Source: Methylotenera sp.
GTDB lineage: Bacteria > Pseudomonadota > Gammaproteobacteria > Burkholderiales > Methylophilaceae
Direction of reading: 5' to 3'
NCBI GenBank assembly: GCA_005791685.1
Contig: SXVG01000131.1
Location: 1-12,954 of the forward strand
Length of the DNA: 12,954 nt
The notes under the pieces were generated by a model that was given only the letters and a program-made list of their open reading frames with translations, had not been told where the DNA came from and did no database searches. Numbering within the stretch: the first letter of the stretch is position 1; the number at the start of each line of letters is the position of its first letter. This document shows positions 7,183-12,954 of this stretch, one piece after another. The position numbers were made by a program, and so were the translations under genes.

Positions 7183-7251
7183 AGGTATTTCCACGTTGGT
7201 TTAGATCTTTTACCATTGTTGATAAAAAGACCGATTAAGGCAATAGCCTAG

Positions 7252-7278
7252 CGCATTAAAATGACAGTATTTAGTGCG
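7252..7278 (-). repeat. Imperfect hairpin between the kinase gene and bcp
   Basis: CGCATTAAA (7252-7260) pairs with TTTAGTGCG (7270-7278), nine pairs including one G-T wobble, around a 9-nt loop. It lies just after the kinase stop codon. No U tract follows on the minus strand, so it is not a standard intrinsic terminator. It might partly attenuate read-through or stabilise the upstream mRNA end. Confidence 0.35.
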
Positions 7279-7285
7279 TTAAGGT

Positions 7286-8743
7286 TTAGGTAGGCAAAGG
7301 CAAAAAAATAGGCAATTGTAGGGTGATGACCGTGCCGCCCTCAACTCTGGGCTCAAATTTTAATTCGCCGCCCAAGGCATCGCAGACCTTAAATGCAAAA
7401 GGGATGCCCAAGCCGGTGCCAAATCGTTTGCTAGATGGCGCGCTGATTGCGCTGGGGTCAGGTTTAAATGGCATGCCGCCAGCCCGGTCCAGTATTTGCA
7501 GGCTAAATGCTGTGCGCTTTATGTCCACCACGATGTCTATAGATCCGGCTTTATTGGATGCGTCTATGGCATTTAGGACTAAGTTATAGATGACCTGCTC
7601 GAGTAAATGTTGGTCGGTGTAGACGGTATTGTTTTTTGGCCATTTGGCTAAGGACAGTTGGATGGATTTGGCTTTTATTTTTTGTTGCAAGGGCGCCAGC
7701 GCGCCTGCAACGATGTCTTTAAGTTGGGCATGTTGCGGCTGTGGTTTGAGGGGTAATAAGTAGGCTAGCAATGAGCCGGTCCAGCGTTCCAATCTGTCCA
7801 CGGTGTCTATGATGTCTTTAAAGGCACCACGTGTCTCGCTGTCGCGTTCGGGGTCGTCCATGACTTGTGAGATGGCGCGTATGCTGGCTAGAGGATTGCG
7901 TATATTGTGCGCCAACATCGGCACCAGCAAGCCTTGGGCGGCTTGCTTCTCGCTACGTACCAAGGCTTCTTGGCTGGAGGCTAATTTATCCGCCATGACA
8001 TTAATGGCTTGCGACACCATGGCCAGTTCGGCCACCCCTTCCTCCGGTGCCCTGTGGCTAAGATTGCCGGCACTGATCTCTGCGGTGGCCCTTAATACCC
8101 CTTCTATCGGTTGCGCGAGGGCATGTTTTAAAAACACCCGAGAAAAAATCAGCAGCAATGCCGCCAGGATGAGCGGAATGATGAGCAGTATGGTGGCGAT
8201 GCGTTGGGTGTTGGTAAGCTGCTGGGTCAATTCTTGTTGTTTTTGATTCAGCAGTTTTTCCGTGTGCGCTAATAGGACCTCATAACGATTAAATAAGCCT
8301 GTTTCAATGTCGGTATTAATGGCGCGTTTGCTGGCCTCATTGGAGGCAAGTTGGTATTGATCAAACAGGGCCGGGGCTTCCACGACGAATTTATGGTAGT
8401 TGTGCTGTAAGGCATTGATGGCTTGTATTTCTGCATCCCCTACGGCAATTTTTTTTAATTGTACAAAGTGCTTCTCAACCGATGCGGTAAAGTGATTGTA
8501 TTCCTCGCGTGCCGTGGCATCTTCTAAGAAATAGGCATCAAACAACTCTTTCATTTGTCGGTATAAATCACCCCGTGTCTGCTGTACTTCGGTGACCAAT
8601 GAACTGATGCGCGTCGCTTCTAGCCTAGACTTTTCCCAAAGGTGTATGCCAACGGCGCCGGCCGTGGCGGCTAATATAATCAGTAAAATAAAGGCCAGCT
8701 CGTGTATCAGCAGGATGTCTTTTAACGATTTATTTTTTTGCAT
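7286..8743 (-). CDS. Sensor histidine kinase with HAMP domain, no adjacent response regulator
   Basis: A 485-residue membrane sensor kinase. TM1 (about 11-34) and TM2 (about 183-205) enclose a predicted periplasmic, mostly helical sensor region of about 150 residues. It is rich in Q/E/K/H and not recognised as a specific domain. HAMP is about 206-257 (QPIEGVLRATAEI...). The phosphoacceptor is H279 in LAHNIRNPLASI. The ATPase has an N box (NLVLNAIDAS, 387-396), a G1 box (DRAGGMP, 419-425) and a G2 box (GTGLGIP, 442-448). All catalytic motifs look intact. The ATG has no obvious Shine-Dalgarno. The gene starts 30 nt after tonB stops, so the two are probably co-transcribed. No response regulator is encoded in the window, so its partner must be elsewhere. 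The signal is unknown; the helical periplasmic part suggests a four-helix-bundle sensor, which is an inference. Confidence 0.88.
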   Translation of the reverse strand: MQKNKSLKDILLIHELAFILLIILAATAGAVGIHLWEKSRLEATRISSLVTEVQQTRGDLYRQMKELFDAYFLEDATAREEYNHFTASVEKHFVQLKKIAVGDAEIQAINALQHNYHKFVVEAPALFDQYQLASNEASKRAINTDIETGLFNRYEVLLAHTEKLLNQKQQELTQQLTNTQRIATILLIIPLILAALLLIFSRVFLKHALAQPIEGVLRATAEISAGNLSHRAPEEGVAELAMVSQAINVMADKLASSQEALVRSEKQAAQGLLVPMLAHNIRNPLASIRAISQVMDDPERDSETRGAFKDIIDTVDRLERWTGSLLAYLLPLKPQPQHAQLKDIVAGALAPLQQKIKAKSIQLSLAKWPKNNTVYTDQHLLEQVIYNLVLNAIDASNKAGSIDIVVDIKRTAFSLQILDRAGGMPFKPDPSAISAPSSKRFGTGLGIPFAFKVCDALGGELKFEPRVEGGTVITLQLPIFLPLPT

Positions 8744-8773
8744 GGGTTTAATGAAAATTAGGTTTCAAGTGTT

Positions 8774-9490
8774 TTATTCTAACTTGAAGGCGATCGGCAC
8801 TTTAATGCTAAAGCTGCTGCCACGCAGTACCTCGGGTGGGGTGGGGAAAGGCATGGCTTTTTCCACCATATCCAGCGCCTGTTTATCCAGCACTTCGTGA
8901 CCGCTGGATTGGATGATTTTTTTGGCTTTCAGTTTGCCGTTGCCATCCAATAATAACTCGACGACGGCCTCACCTTGCCAGCCACGCATTTGCGCAATGC
9001 GTGGGTATTGTTTGTGTTTGACGATGGCCGCCCATAATGCGCTGTCATAATTGTCACGGGCGGCGCTGGTATCCACGGGTATGACGGGTTTAGGCGGGTC
9101 ATGCGGCACAATGGCGACCGGAGGAATCGGGGGCGGCGGCGCATCCACTTGAGGTGCCACTGCTATCACTTCCGGCGGTGGCGGTGGCGTGGGGTCATTT
9201 TTTGTTTCCGTTGGGATAGGCAGCGGTTTAACCATGGGTTTAATCGGCGGCTTGGGTTTAATCGGCTCAGGTTTAACCGGTTCAGGCAAAGGCGGTGGCG
9301 GGGGAGGCGGTGGCGCTTGTTGGATTAATTCCACCACCAAGGTCTCCTGCTTAGGCGCATCCGTGGCAAATTTAGGCATAACCACGGCGATCAAAGTATG
9401 CAACATCAGCGAGCCCATTAACGCCCACATCAGGGTATTGTTGTTGGTATGGCTGGGATGAGGCCTAAAGTTGATAAGGGTGTGTTTCAA
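8774..9490 (-). CDS. tonB: TonB energy-transducing protein
   Basis: A 238-residue TonB that couples the inner-membrane proton gradient to TonB-dependent outer-membrane receptors. A short cytoplasmic end is followed by one TM segment (about 21-38) carrying the S27-x3-H31 motif that TonB uses to contact ExbB/ExbD. A long periplasmic Pro-rich spacer (59-138) includes an eight-proline run and K-P/E-P repeats. The C-terminal domain (about 145-238) has YPRIAQMRGWQGEAVVE (YP, two Gly) and ends VPIAFKLE. The start is TTG at 9490, the only ATG/GTG/TTG start between the in-frame TAA at 9530-9532 and the TM segment; M21 would remove the cytoplasmic end. No exbB or exbD lies within the window. In methylotrophs TonB systems can serve metal or lanthanide uptake, but nothing here shows the substrate. 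Confidence 0.92.
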   Translation of the reverse strand: MKHTLINFRPHPSHTNNNTLMWALMGSLMLHTLIAVVMPKFATDAPKQETLVVELIQQAPPPPPPPPLPEPVKPEPIKPKPPIKPMVKPLPIPTETKNDPTPPPPPEVIAVAPQVDAPPPPIPPVAIVPHDPPKPVIPVDTSAARDNYDSALWAAIVKHKQYPRIAQMRGWQGEAVVELLLDGNGKLKAKKIIQSSGHEVLDKQALDMVEKAMPFPTPPEVLRGSSFSIKVPIAFKLE

Positions 9491-9543
9491 AAGCAGTAAC
9501 AGCCTAAGTTTAAGTTTGCTTGCAACAAGTTAAGGGGTGAAAA

Positions 9544-9549
9544 ATTATA
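9544..9549 (-). promoter_or_regulatory. Candidate -10 element for tonB
   Basis: Read on the minus strand this is a consensus TATAAT, which would place transcription start near 9537, about 47 nt before the TTG start of tonB. The -35 region at normal spacing (CAGTAT) is poor. I see no convincing Fur-type box around it. It lies in the 126-nt moeA-tonB gap. Confidence 0.35.
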
Positions 9550-9616
9550 CAACATGCAGGCGCAATATACTGCTTAGACTAGCCTTAAAGTGTGCTTTTC
9601 ATGAATGTGACCAGGA

Positions 9617-10894
9617 TTAAACTAAGCCATGCAACACTTGCACGGGGACGCTGGCGCCTTTATCGAGGTTGCCCACGGTCTCGTCGAGCACAATAAAGCA
9701 ATTGGCCTTAGACATGGAGCTCAATATCGCTGAACCTTGGTGGCCGGTGGGCTTTACTTTCCATAAGCCCTGCTCATCGGTATAGAGTATGCCGCGTTGA
9801 AATTCGGTGCGCCCGGTTTGTTTTTTAATGGCTTCCGTACAGGTCACATGGAATGTTGGTAGTGCTTGAGGTGACGCCTGCCCCATCAGCATGAGCAGTG
9901 CTTCGCGTACGAATTGATAAAAGGTCACCATGACCGCGACCGGGTTGCCAGGCAAGCCAAAATAATGGGCATGGGCTATTTTTCCGTAGGCTAAAGGCCG
10001 GCCTGGTTTCATGGCGATTTTCCAAAACACCACTTGCCCGTGCTGGCTTAACAGCTGTTTCATGTGGTCTGCTTCACCGACCGATACGCCGCCACTGGTG
10101 ATCACGACGTCGGCTTTTTGTGTGGCGGCCAGCAAGGTGTTTTCGAGCAATACGGGATCATCGGCAATTGCCCCCATGTCGATTACTTCTACGCCTAAGC
10201 GGCTTAGCATGCCGTATAGGGTGTAACGATTGCTGTCGTAGACTTGCCCTATTTTTAAGGGCTGGCCTATGCCGGCCAATTCGTCGCCAGTGGAGAAAAA
10301 GGCGACTTTAAGTTTGCGGTATACCTCAACTTCCGCGATGCCCAGCGACGCTACCAAGCCTAAATCGGCGGCCTGCATCAGGTGGCCGGCGGCCAAAACG
10401 GTTTGACCCAACTGCAAATCTTCTCCGGCATAGCGCACATTCATTTTGCTTTGCGGCGGGGCGGAAAAACTGATGCTGTCGGCTGCTAGGCTGACCTTTT
10501 CTTGCATAATTACGCTGTCTGTGCCGCTGGGCATCATGCCGCCGGTCATGATGCGTACGCATTGGCCGCTGTGCACGGACGCTGCAAAAGCTTTGCCGGC
10601 GTAAGCGGTGCCCATGACTTTTAATGTTGTTAGGCCGTCTGGGGCAAGGTCTAGGCTATTAAACGCATAACCGTCCATGGCCGAATTGTCGTAATTGGGT
10701 ACTTGGGCGGGCGATAAAATGGCGCTGGCTAATAATCGTCCCAGCGCGTCAGATAAAGGCAGGCGTTCGGTTTCGGTCAGTGGATTTAAAAACTGCTGGA
10801 TAAATAATTTGGCTTTAGCCACCGACATGGAGTTAGGGTCGTAATCGTCCATTTGGCCGAGATGGCTTAGTAATGTTGTGTGGGTATGGGGCAT
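9617..10894 (-). CDS. moeA: Molybdopterin molybdotransferase MoeA
   Basis: A 425-residue enzyme that inserts molybdate into adenylated molybdopterin. Family segments are all present: VPNYDNSAMDGYA (65-77, with the conserved Asp D74), RIMTGGMMPSGTDSVIMQE (114-132), STGDEL (201-206), TSGGVSVGEADHM (266-278, D276), KPGRP (296-300) and GLPGNPVAV (313-321). The N-terminus is about 20 residues longer than the usual family start. ATG codons at residues 15 and 23 are alternative starts, and none has a clear ribosome binding site. It lies 14 nt after the mobA stop as the last gene of moaA-mobA-moeA. No clear terminator follows. Confidence 0.94.
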   Translation of the reverse strand: MPHTHTTLLSHLGQMDDYDPNSMSVAKAKLFIQQFLNPLTETERLPLSDALGRLLASAILSPAQVPNYDNSAMDGYAFNSLDLAPDGLTTLKVMGTAYAGKAFAASVHSGQCVRIMTGGMMPSGTDSVIMQEKVSLAADSISFSAPPQSKMNVRYAGEDLQLGQTVLAAGHLMQAADLGLVASLGIAEVEVYRKLKVAFFSTGDELAGIGQPLKIGQVYDSNRYTLYGMLSRLGVEVIDMGAIADDPVLLENTLLAATQKADVVITSGGVSVGEADHMKQLLSQHGQVVFWKIAMKPGRPLAYGKIAHAHYFGLPGNPVAVMVTFYQFVREALLMLMGQASPQALPTFHVTCTEAIKKQTGRTEFQRGILYTDEQGLWKVKPTGHQGSAILSSMSKANCFIVLDETVGNLDKGASVPVQVLHGLV

Positions 10895-10908
10895 ATAGTC
10901 GGTTGTGT

Positions 10909-11496
10909 TTAGTTAGCTAACTGCGATTCTAATGCAGCTAGGTCGTCTAGGGTATTCAAATTGATAAAAGCTTGCTCGCAATCGCTAAAGTCCACCTCTG
11001 CATAAGCTAGGCTCTTTTGCCAGTGACTCACGCGCCGTTCGCCTTGGTTTAGGTAAGCACTCAGTGCCGGCAAGGCGGTTTTTTTACACAAACAAAACAC
11101 CGGATGGCTATGGCCATGACAACTGGCTACGGCGATGTCAGCGTGATGCGTGTTTAAAGCCGCCAGCAAGCGTGCGGCTAAATCCATGGGCAGTAAAGGG
11201 CTGTCACAGGGGACGGTAAGCAAGTAGTCGTGTTTGGCATGCTGCAAACCTAAGCTGATGCCGGCAAGTGGCCCTACAAATCCCGGGTATTGGTCTGCCA
11301 ACACCGGGTAACCCAGCGCTGCGTACAGGCTGAGTTCGCGATTGGCGTTGATGATGATCTCATCCACTTGCGGCGCTAAGCGTTTAATCACGTGTTGAAT
11401 CAGGGGGGTGCTGTTTAGTAAGGCTAAGCCTTTGTCTATGCCGTTCATGCGGGTGGCACGCCCCCCCGCCAGAATGATAGCGCTAATCGGCGTCAC
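10909..11496 (-). CDS. mobA: Molybdenum cofactor guanylyltransferase MobA
   Basis: A 195-residue nucleotidyltransferase that joins GMP to molybdopterin to give the bis-MGD cofactor used by DMSO-reductase-family enzymes such as formate dehydrogenase. The GTP-binding signature LAGGRATRMNGIDKGL (9-24), GPLAG (75-79), PCDSP (96-100, metal-binding Asp) and FINLNTLDDL (177-186) match the family. The start is GTG at 11496, directly after the moaA TAA with no spacer, so translation is probably coupled. A run of seven C on the plus strand (11461-11467) falls in the GGR codons of the P-loop and is a possible slippage spot, but the frame is intact. Confidence 0.93.
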   Translation of the reverse strand: MTPISAIILAGGRATRMNGIDKGLALLNSTPLIQHVIKRLAPQVDEIIINANRELSLYAALGYPVLADQYPGFVGPLAGISLGLQHAKHDYLLTVPCDSPLLPMDLAARLLAALNTHHADIAVASCHGHSHPVFCLCKKTALPALSAYLNQGERRVSHWQKSLAYAEVDFSDCEQAFINLNTLDDLAALESQLAN

Positions 11497-12510
11497 TTAG
11501 CCGCCCGTATGCGACATAAAGCGAATGACCGCGGGCTGCGAGCGGTTTAAATCAAAATCGTGGCCCAGTGGTTTGATGGCCATGCCAGCCAAGATGGCGG
11601 CAATAATCGCTTGGTCATCATGGGGATGTTGGCGCAACAGCGGCATCAGCTCAATTTTATCGTCCGTGCCTAAGCATAAATACAATTCGCCTTTGCAGCT
11701 AATGCGTACACGGTTGCAGTGTTCGCAGAAGTTATGACTGTGCGGGGAAATAAAGCCTATTTTTGTTTGACTGTTGGCGACCTTCCAATAGCGGGCTGGC
11801 CCGCCCGTGGTTTCGGTGCTGGCCAGCAGTGGGTAAGCCGCTTGCAGAATTTTTAAAGTACTTTCATTGCTGCAGAAAGTGGATGCTCTGCTATGGCCCA
11901 CCTCACCTAAGGGCATTTCCTCTATGAAGGAAATGTCCAGCGCTTGGTCTATGGCGAATTTGACCAGCGATACCGCTTCGTCGTCATTGACGCCGCGCAT
12001 GAGCACGCTATTGAGTTTGATATTTTTAAAGCCGGCTTGTTTGGCAGCTTGTATGCCGGCTAAGACTTGCCCAAGTTCGCCGCTGCGGGTGATGCTTTTG
12101 AAGCGTAGCGGATCTAGGCTGTCTAGGCTGATGTTGATGCGCTTAACCCCAGCCTTTTTTAAATTGTCAGCTTGTTTGTATAATTGACTTCCGTTGCTGG
12201 TGAGCACTAACTCTTTTAGGTTTTCCAGGCGGCCAATTTCTTCAAATAACCACAGCGCGTTTTTACGCACCAAGGGTTCACCACCGGTAATGCGCACTTT
12301 GCTGACGCCTAGGCCGACGAATATTCTGACCAAGCGGGCGCACTCTTCTAAGCTCAGCACTTCATCGCGAGGCAGAAAAGTCATTTCTTCCGCCATGCAG
12401 TATGTGCACCTAAAATCGCACCTGTCGGTGATGGACAGTCGAATGTAGTCCACGACTCGACCAAATTGGTCGGTTAATGGCGAAGCGGTAGGCGGCACTT
12501 TATTTGGCAT
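11497..12510 (-). CDS. moaA: GTP 3',8-cyclase MoaA (radical SAM)
   Basis: A 337-residue radical SAM enzyme that, with MoaC, converts GTP to cyclic pyranopterin monophosphate, the first step of molybdopterin synthesis. The N-terminal [4Fe-4S] motif is C31-x3-C35-x2-C38 and the SAM-binding segment is RITGGEPLVR (73-82). The C-terminal cluster motif is C262-x2-C265-x13-C279, and the chain ends in the conserved Gly-Gly (336-337). One extra cysteine, C272, lies inside the C-terminal motif. The ATG has no evident Shine-Dalgarno. It is first of the moaA-mobA-moeA operon and is divergent from fdsG across 87 nt. moaC, moaD and moaE are not in the window. Confidence 0.95.
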   Translation of the reverse strand: MPNKVPPTASPLTDQFGRVVDYIRLSITDRCDFRCTYCMAEEMTFLPRDEVLSLEECARLVRIFVGLGVSKVRITGGEPLVRKNALWLFEEIGRLENLKELVLTSNGSQLYKQADNLKKAGVKRINISLDSLDPLRFKSITRSGELGQVLAGIQAAKQAGFKNIKLNSVLMRGVNDDEAVSLVKFAIDQALDISFIEEMPLGEVGHSRASTFCSNESTLKILQAAYPLLASTETTGGPARYWKVANSQTKIGFISPHSHNFCEHCNRVRISCKGELYLCLGTDDKIELMPLLRQHPHDDQAIIAAILAGMAIKPLGHDFDLNRSQPAVIRFMSHTGG

Positions 12511-12543
12511 GTTTTGTCGGAATGGATAGCTTGTTACAAGTGT

Positions 12544-12549
12544 ATTATA
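12544..12549 (-). promoter_or_regulatory. Candidate -10 element for moaA-mobA-moeA
   Basis: TATAAT on the minus strand, placing transcription start near 12537 and giving a leader of about 27 nt before the moaA ATG. The -35 region at 17-nt spacing is A/T-rich and poor. I see no room for, and no fold resembling, a molybdenum-cofactor riboswitch. Confidence 0.4.
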
Positions 12550-12566
12550 CTAACTAGTTGGAAAAA

Positions 12567-12572
12567 TATAAT
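12567..12572 (+). promoter_or_regulatory. Candidate -10 element for the fds operon
   Basis: TATAAT on the plus strand, 26 nt before the TTG start of fdsG, with a start site expected near 12579. The -35 at normal spacing is weak, so an activator may be needed. It faces the moaA -10 across about 20 nt, so the two promoters would overlap. If it is used, the in-frame ATG at 12571 would not be in the mRNA. Confidence 0.38.
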
Positions 12573-12597
12573 GTTAAGCTGTTTTGGAGAGAATACG

Positions 12598-12954
12598 TTG
12601 CAAGATTTACAACCTGAACAAGAATCAAGCGTGCAGCAAAGTTTGATTGAAGCAATAGACCGGCTGATAGTGCAATATAAAAATAGGCCGGGTGCATTGT
12701 TGCCATTATTGCATGCAATCCAAGATGAATTGACCTACATTCCGGAATTCTCTTACGCAAAAATAGCTAAAGCACTGAGTTTGTCGGTGGCAGAAGTGCA
12801 CGGCGTGGTCACTTTTTATCACCATTTTAAAACGCATAAACCGGGCCGGCATGTTTTGCAAATATGCCGGGCTGAATCCTGCCAGGCCATGGGTGCTGAG
12901 GCATTGGAAGCGCATGCTAAACAATGCTTGCAGCTGGATTACCATCAAACCAGC
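12598..12954 (+). CDS. fdsG: Formate dehydrogenase gamma subunit FdsG (NuoE-like), 3' end outside the window
   Basis: The first 119 codons of a NuoE/FdsG-type thioredoxin-like [2Fe-2S] protein. Within soluble NAD-linked formate dehydrogenase this subunit, with FdsB, helps pass electrons from the Mo-containing FdsA to NAD. LLPLLHAIQDELTYIPE (35-51), EVHGVVTFYHHF (66-77) and C90-RAES-C95-QAMG (the first two cluster ligands) are typical; CRAESCQAMG fits FdsG better than the respiratory NuoE. The other two ligands lie beyond the window. I choose TTG at 12598 because GGAGAG (12586-12591) sits 6 nt upstream. An in-frame ATG at 12571 would add nine residues but has a weak site and overlaps the candidate -10. 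The divergent molybdenum-cofactor operon supports the formate dehydrogenase call. Confidence 0.85.
   Translation, partial: MQDLQPEQESSVQQSLIEAIDRLIVQYKNRPGALLPLLHAIQDELTYIPEFSYAKIAKALSLSVAEVHGVVTFYHHFKTHKPGRHVLQICRAESCQAMGAEALEAHAKQCLQLDYHQTS

Noticed and set aside
7209..7250. Possible terminator before bcp on the minus strand
   Set aside because: A T-rich stretch exists, but only very short stems (3-4 bp) precede it.
9061..9320. DNA repeat array
   Set aside because: The repetitive GGCGG/GGTTTAA pattern simply encodes the Pro/Lys repeats of TonB.
9101..9461. Plus-strand Gly/Arg-rich frames opposite tonB
   Set aside because: They are the complement of the proline-rich TonB spacer, and the low complexity explains the open frames.
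9575..9600. Near-palindrome around AGACTAGCCT in the moeA-tonB gap
   Set aside because: Too many mismatches for a stable stem and no T run, so neither a terminator nor an operator can be supported.
12511..12597. Molybdenum-cofactor riboswitch upstream of moaA
   Set aside because: The leader is too short, and no structured GC-rich element is present.
1..12954. Mobile elements, CRISPR, phage genes, tRNA or rRNA
   Set aside because: No transposase or integrase frames, no regularly spaced repeats, no terminal inverted repeats and no tRNA-like folds were seen.

Overview
The window looks like part of a methylotroph chromosome. Most likely it is a betaproteobacterium of the Methylophilaceae type, although a gammaproteobacterial methanotroph cannot be excluded from sequence alone. 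The evidence is a xox-type (lanthanide-dependent) methanol dehydrogenase gene set at the left end and the first subunit of a soluble NAD-linked formate dehydrogenase at the right end. Between them lie molybdenum-cofactor genes and ordinary housekeeping genes. Base composition and codon use look even throughout, and I see no transposase, integrase, phage gene, tRNA, rRNA or CRISPR array.

Left, plus strand (1-4079): the last 12 codons of a probable xoxF, then xoxJ (periplasmic binding-protein-like partner) and xoxG (soluble periplasmic cytochrome c). These are followed by a second, clearly homologous cytochrome c whose N-terminus is a lipoprotein signal instead of a cleavable one, and then a type II NADH dehydrogenase (ndh). 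Strong hairpin/U-tract terminators follow xoxF, xoxJ and xoxG, so these genes look separately terminated. No terminator separates the lipoprotein cytochrome from ndh.

Middle, minus strand, read right to left (9490-4102): tonB, an orphan sensor histidine kinase, a Bcp/PrxQ peroxiredoxin, a PIN-PhoH ATPase, and an LplT-like lysophospholipid transporter. Gaps are 7 nt (phoH-lplT), 47 nt (bcp-phoH), 103 nt (kinase-bcp) and 30 nt (tonB-kinase). No exbB/exbD or response regulator gene is present.

Right: moaA-mobA-moeA form a tight minus-strand operon (12510-9617) for molybdopterin and bis-MGD cofactor synthesis. It is divergent from a plus-strand gene that runs off the window and encodes the FdsG (NuoE-like, [2Fe-2S]) subunit of formate dehydrogenase. 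The pairing makes functional sense, because the catalytic subunit of this enzyme needs the Mo-bis-MGD cofactor.

Together the two ends cover the first step (methanol oxidation with a cytochrome electron acceptor) and the last step (formate to CO2) of C1 dissimilation. The least ordinary item is the tandem pair of XoxG-type cytochromes, one soluble and one predicted to be lipid-anchored, followed directly by ndh. Everything else is recognisable families in a plausible but not fully explained order. I found no clearly novel system.
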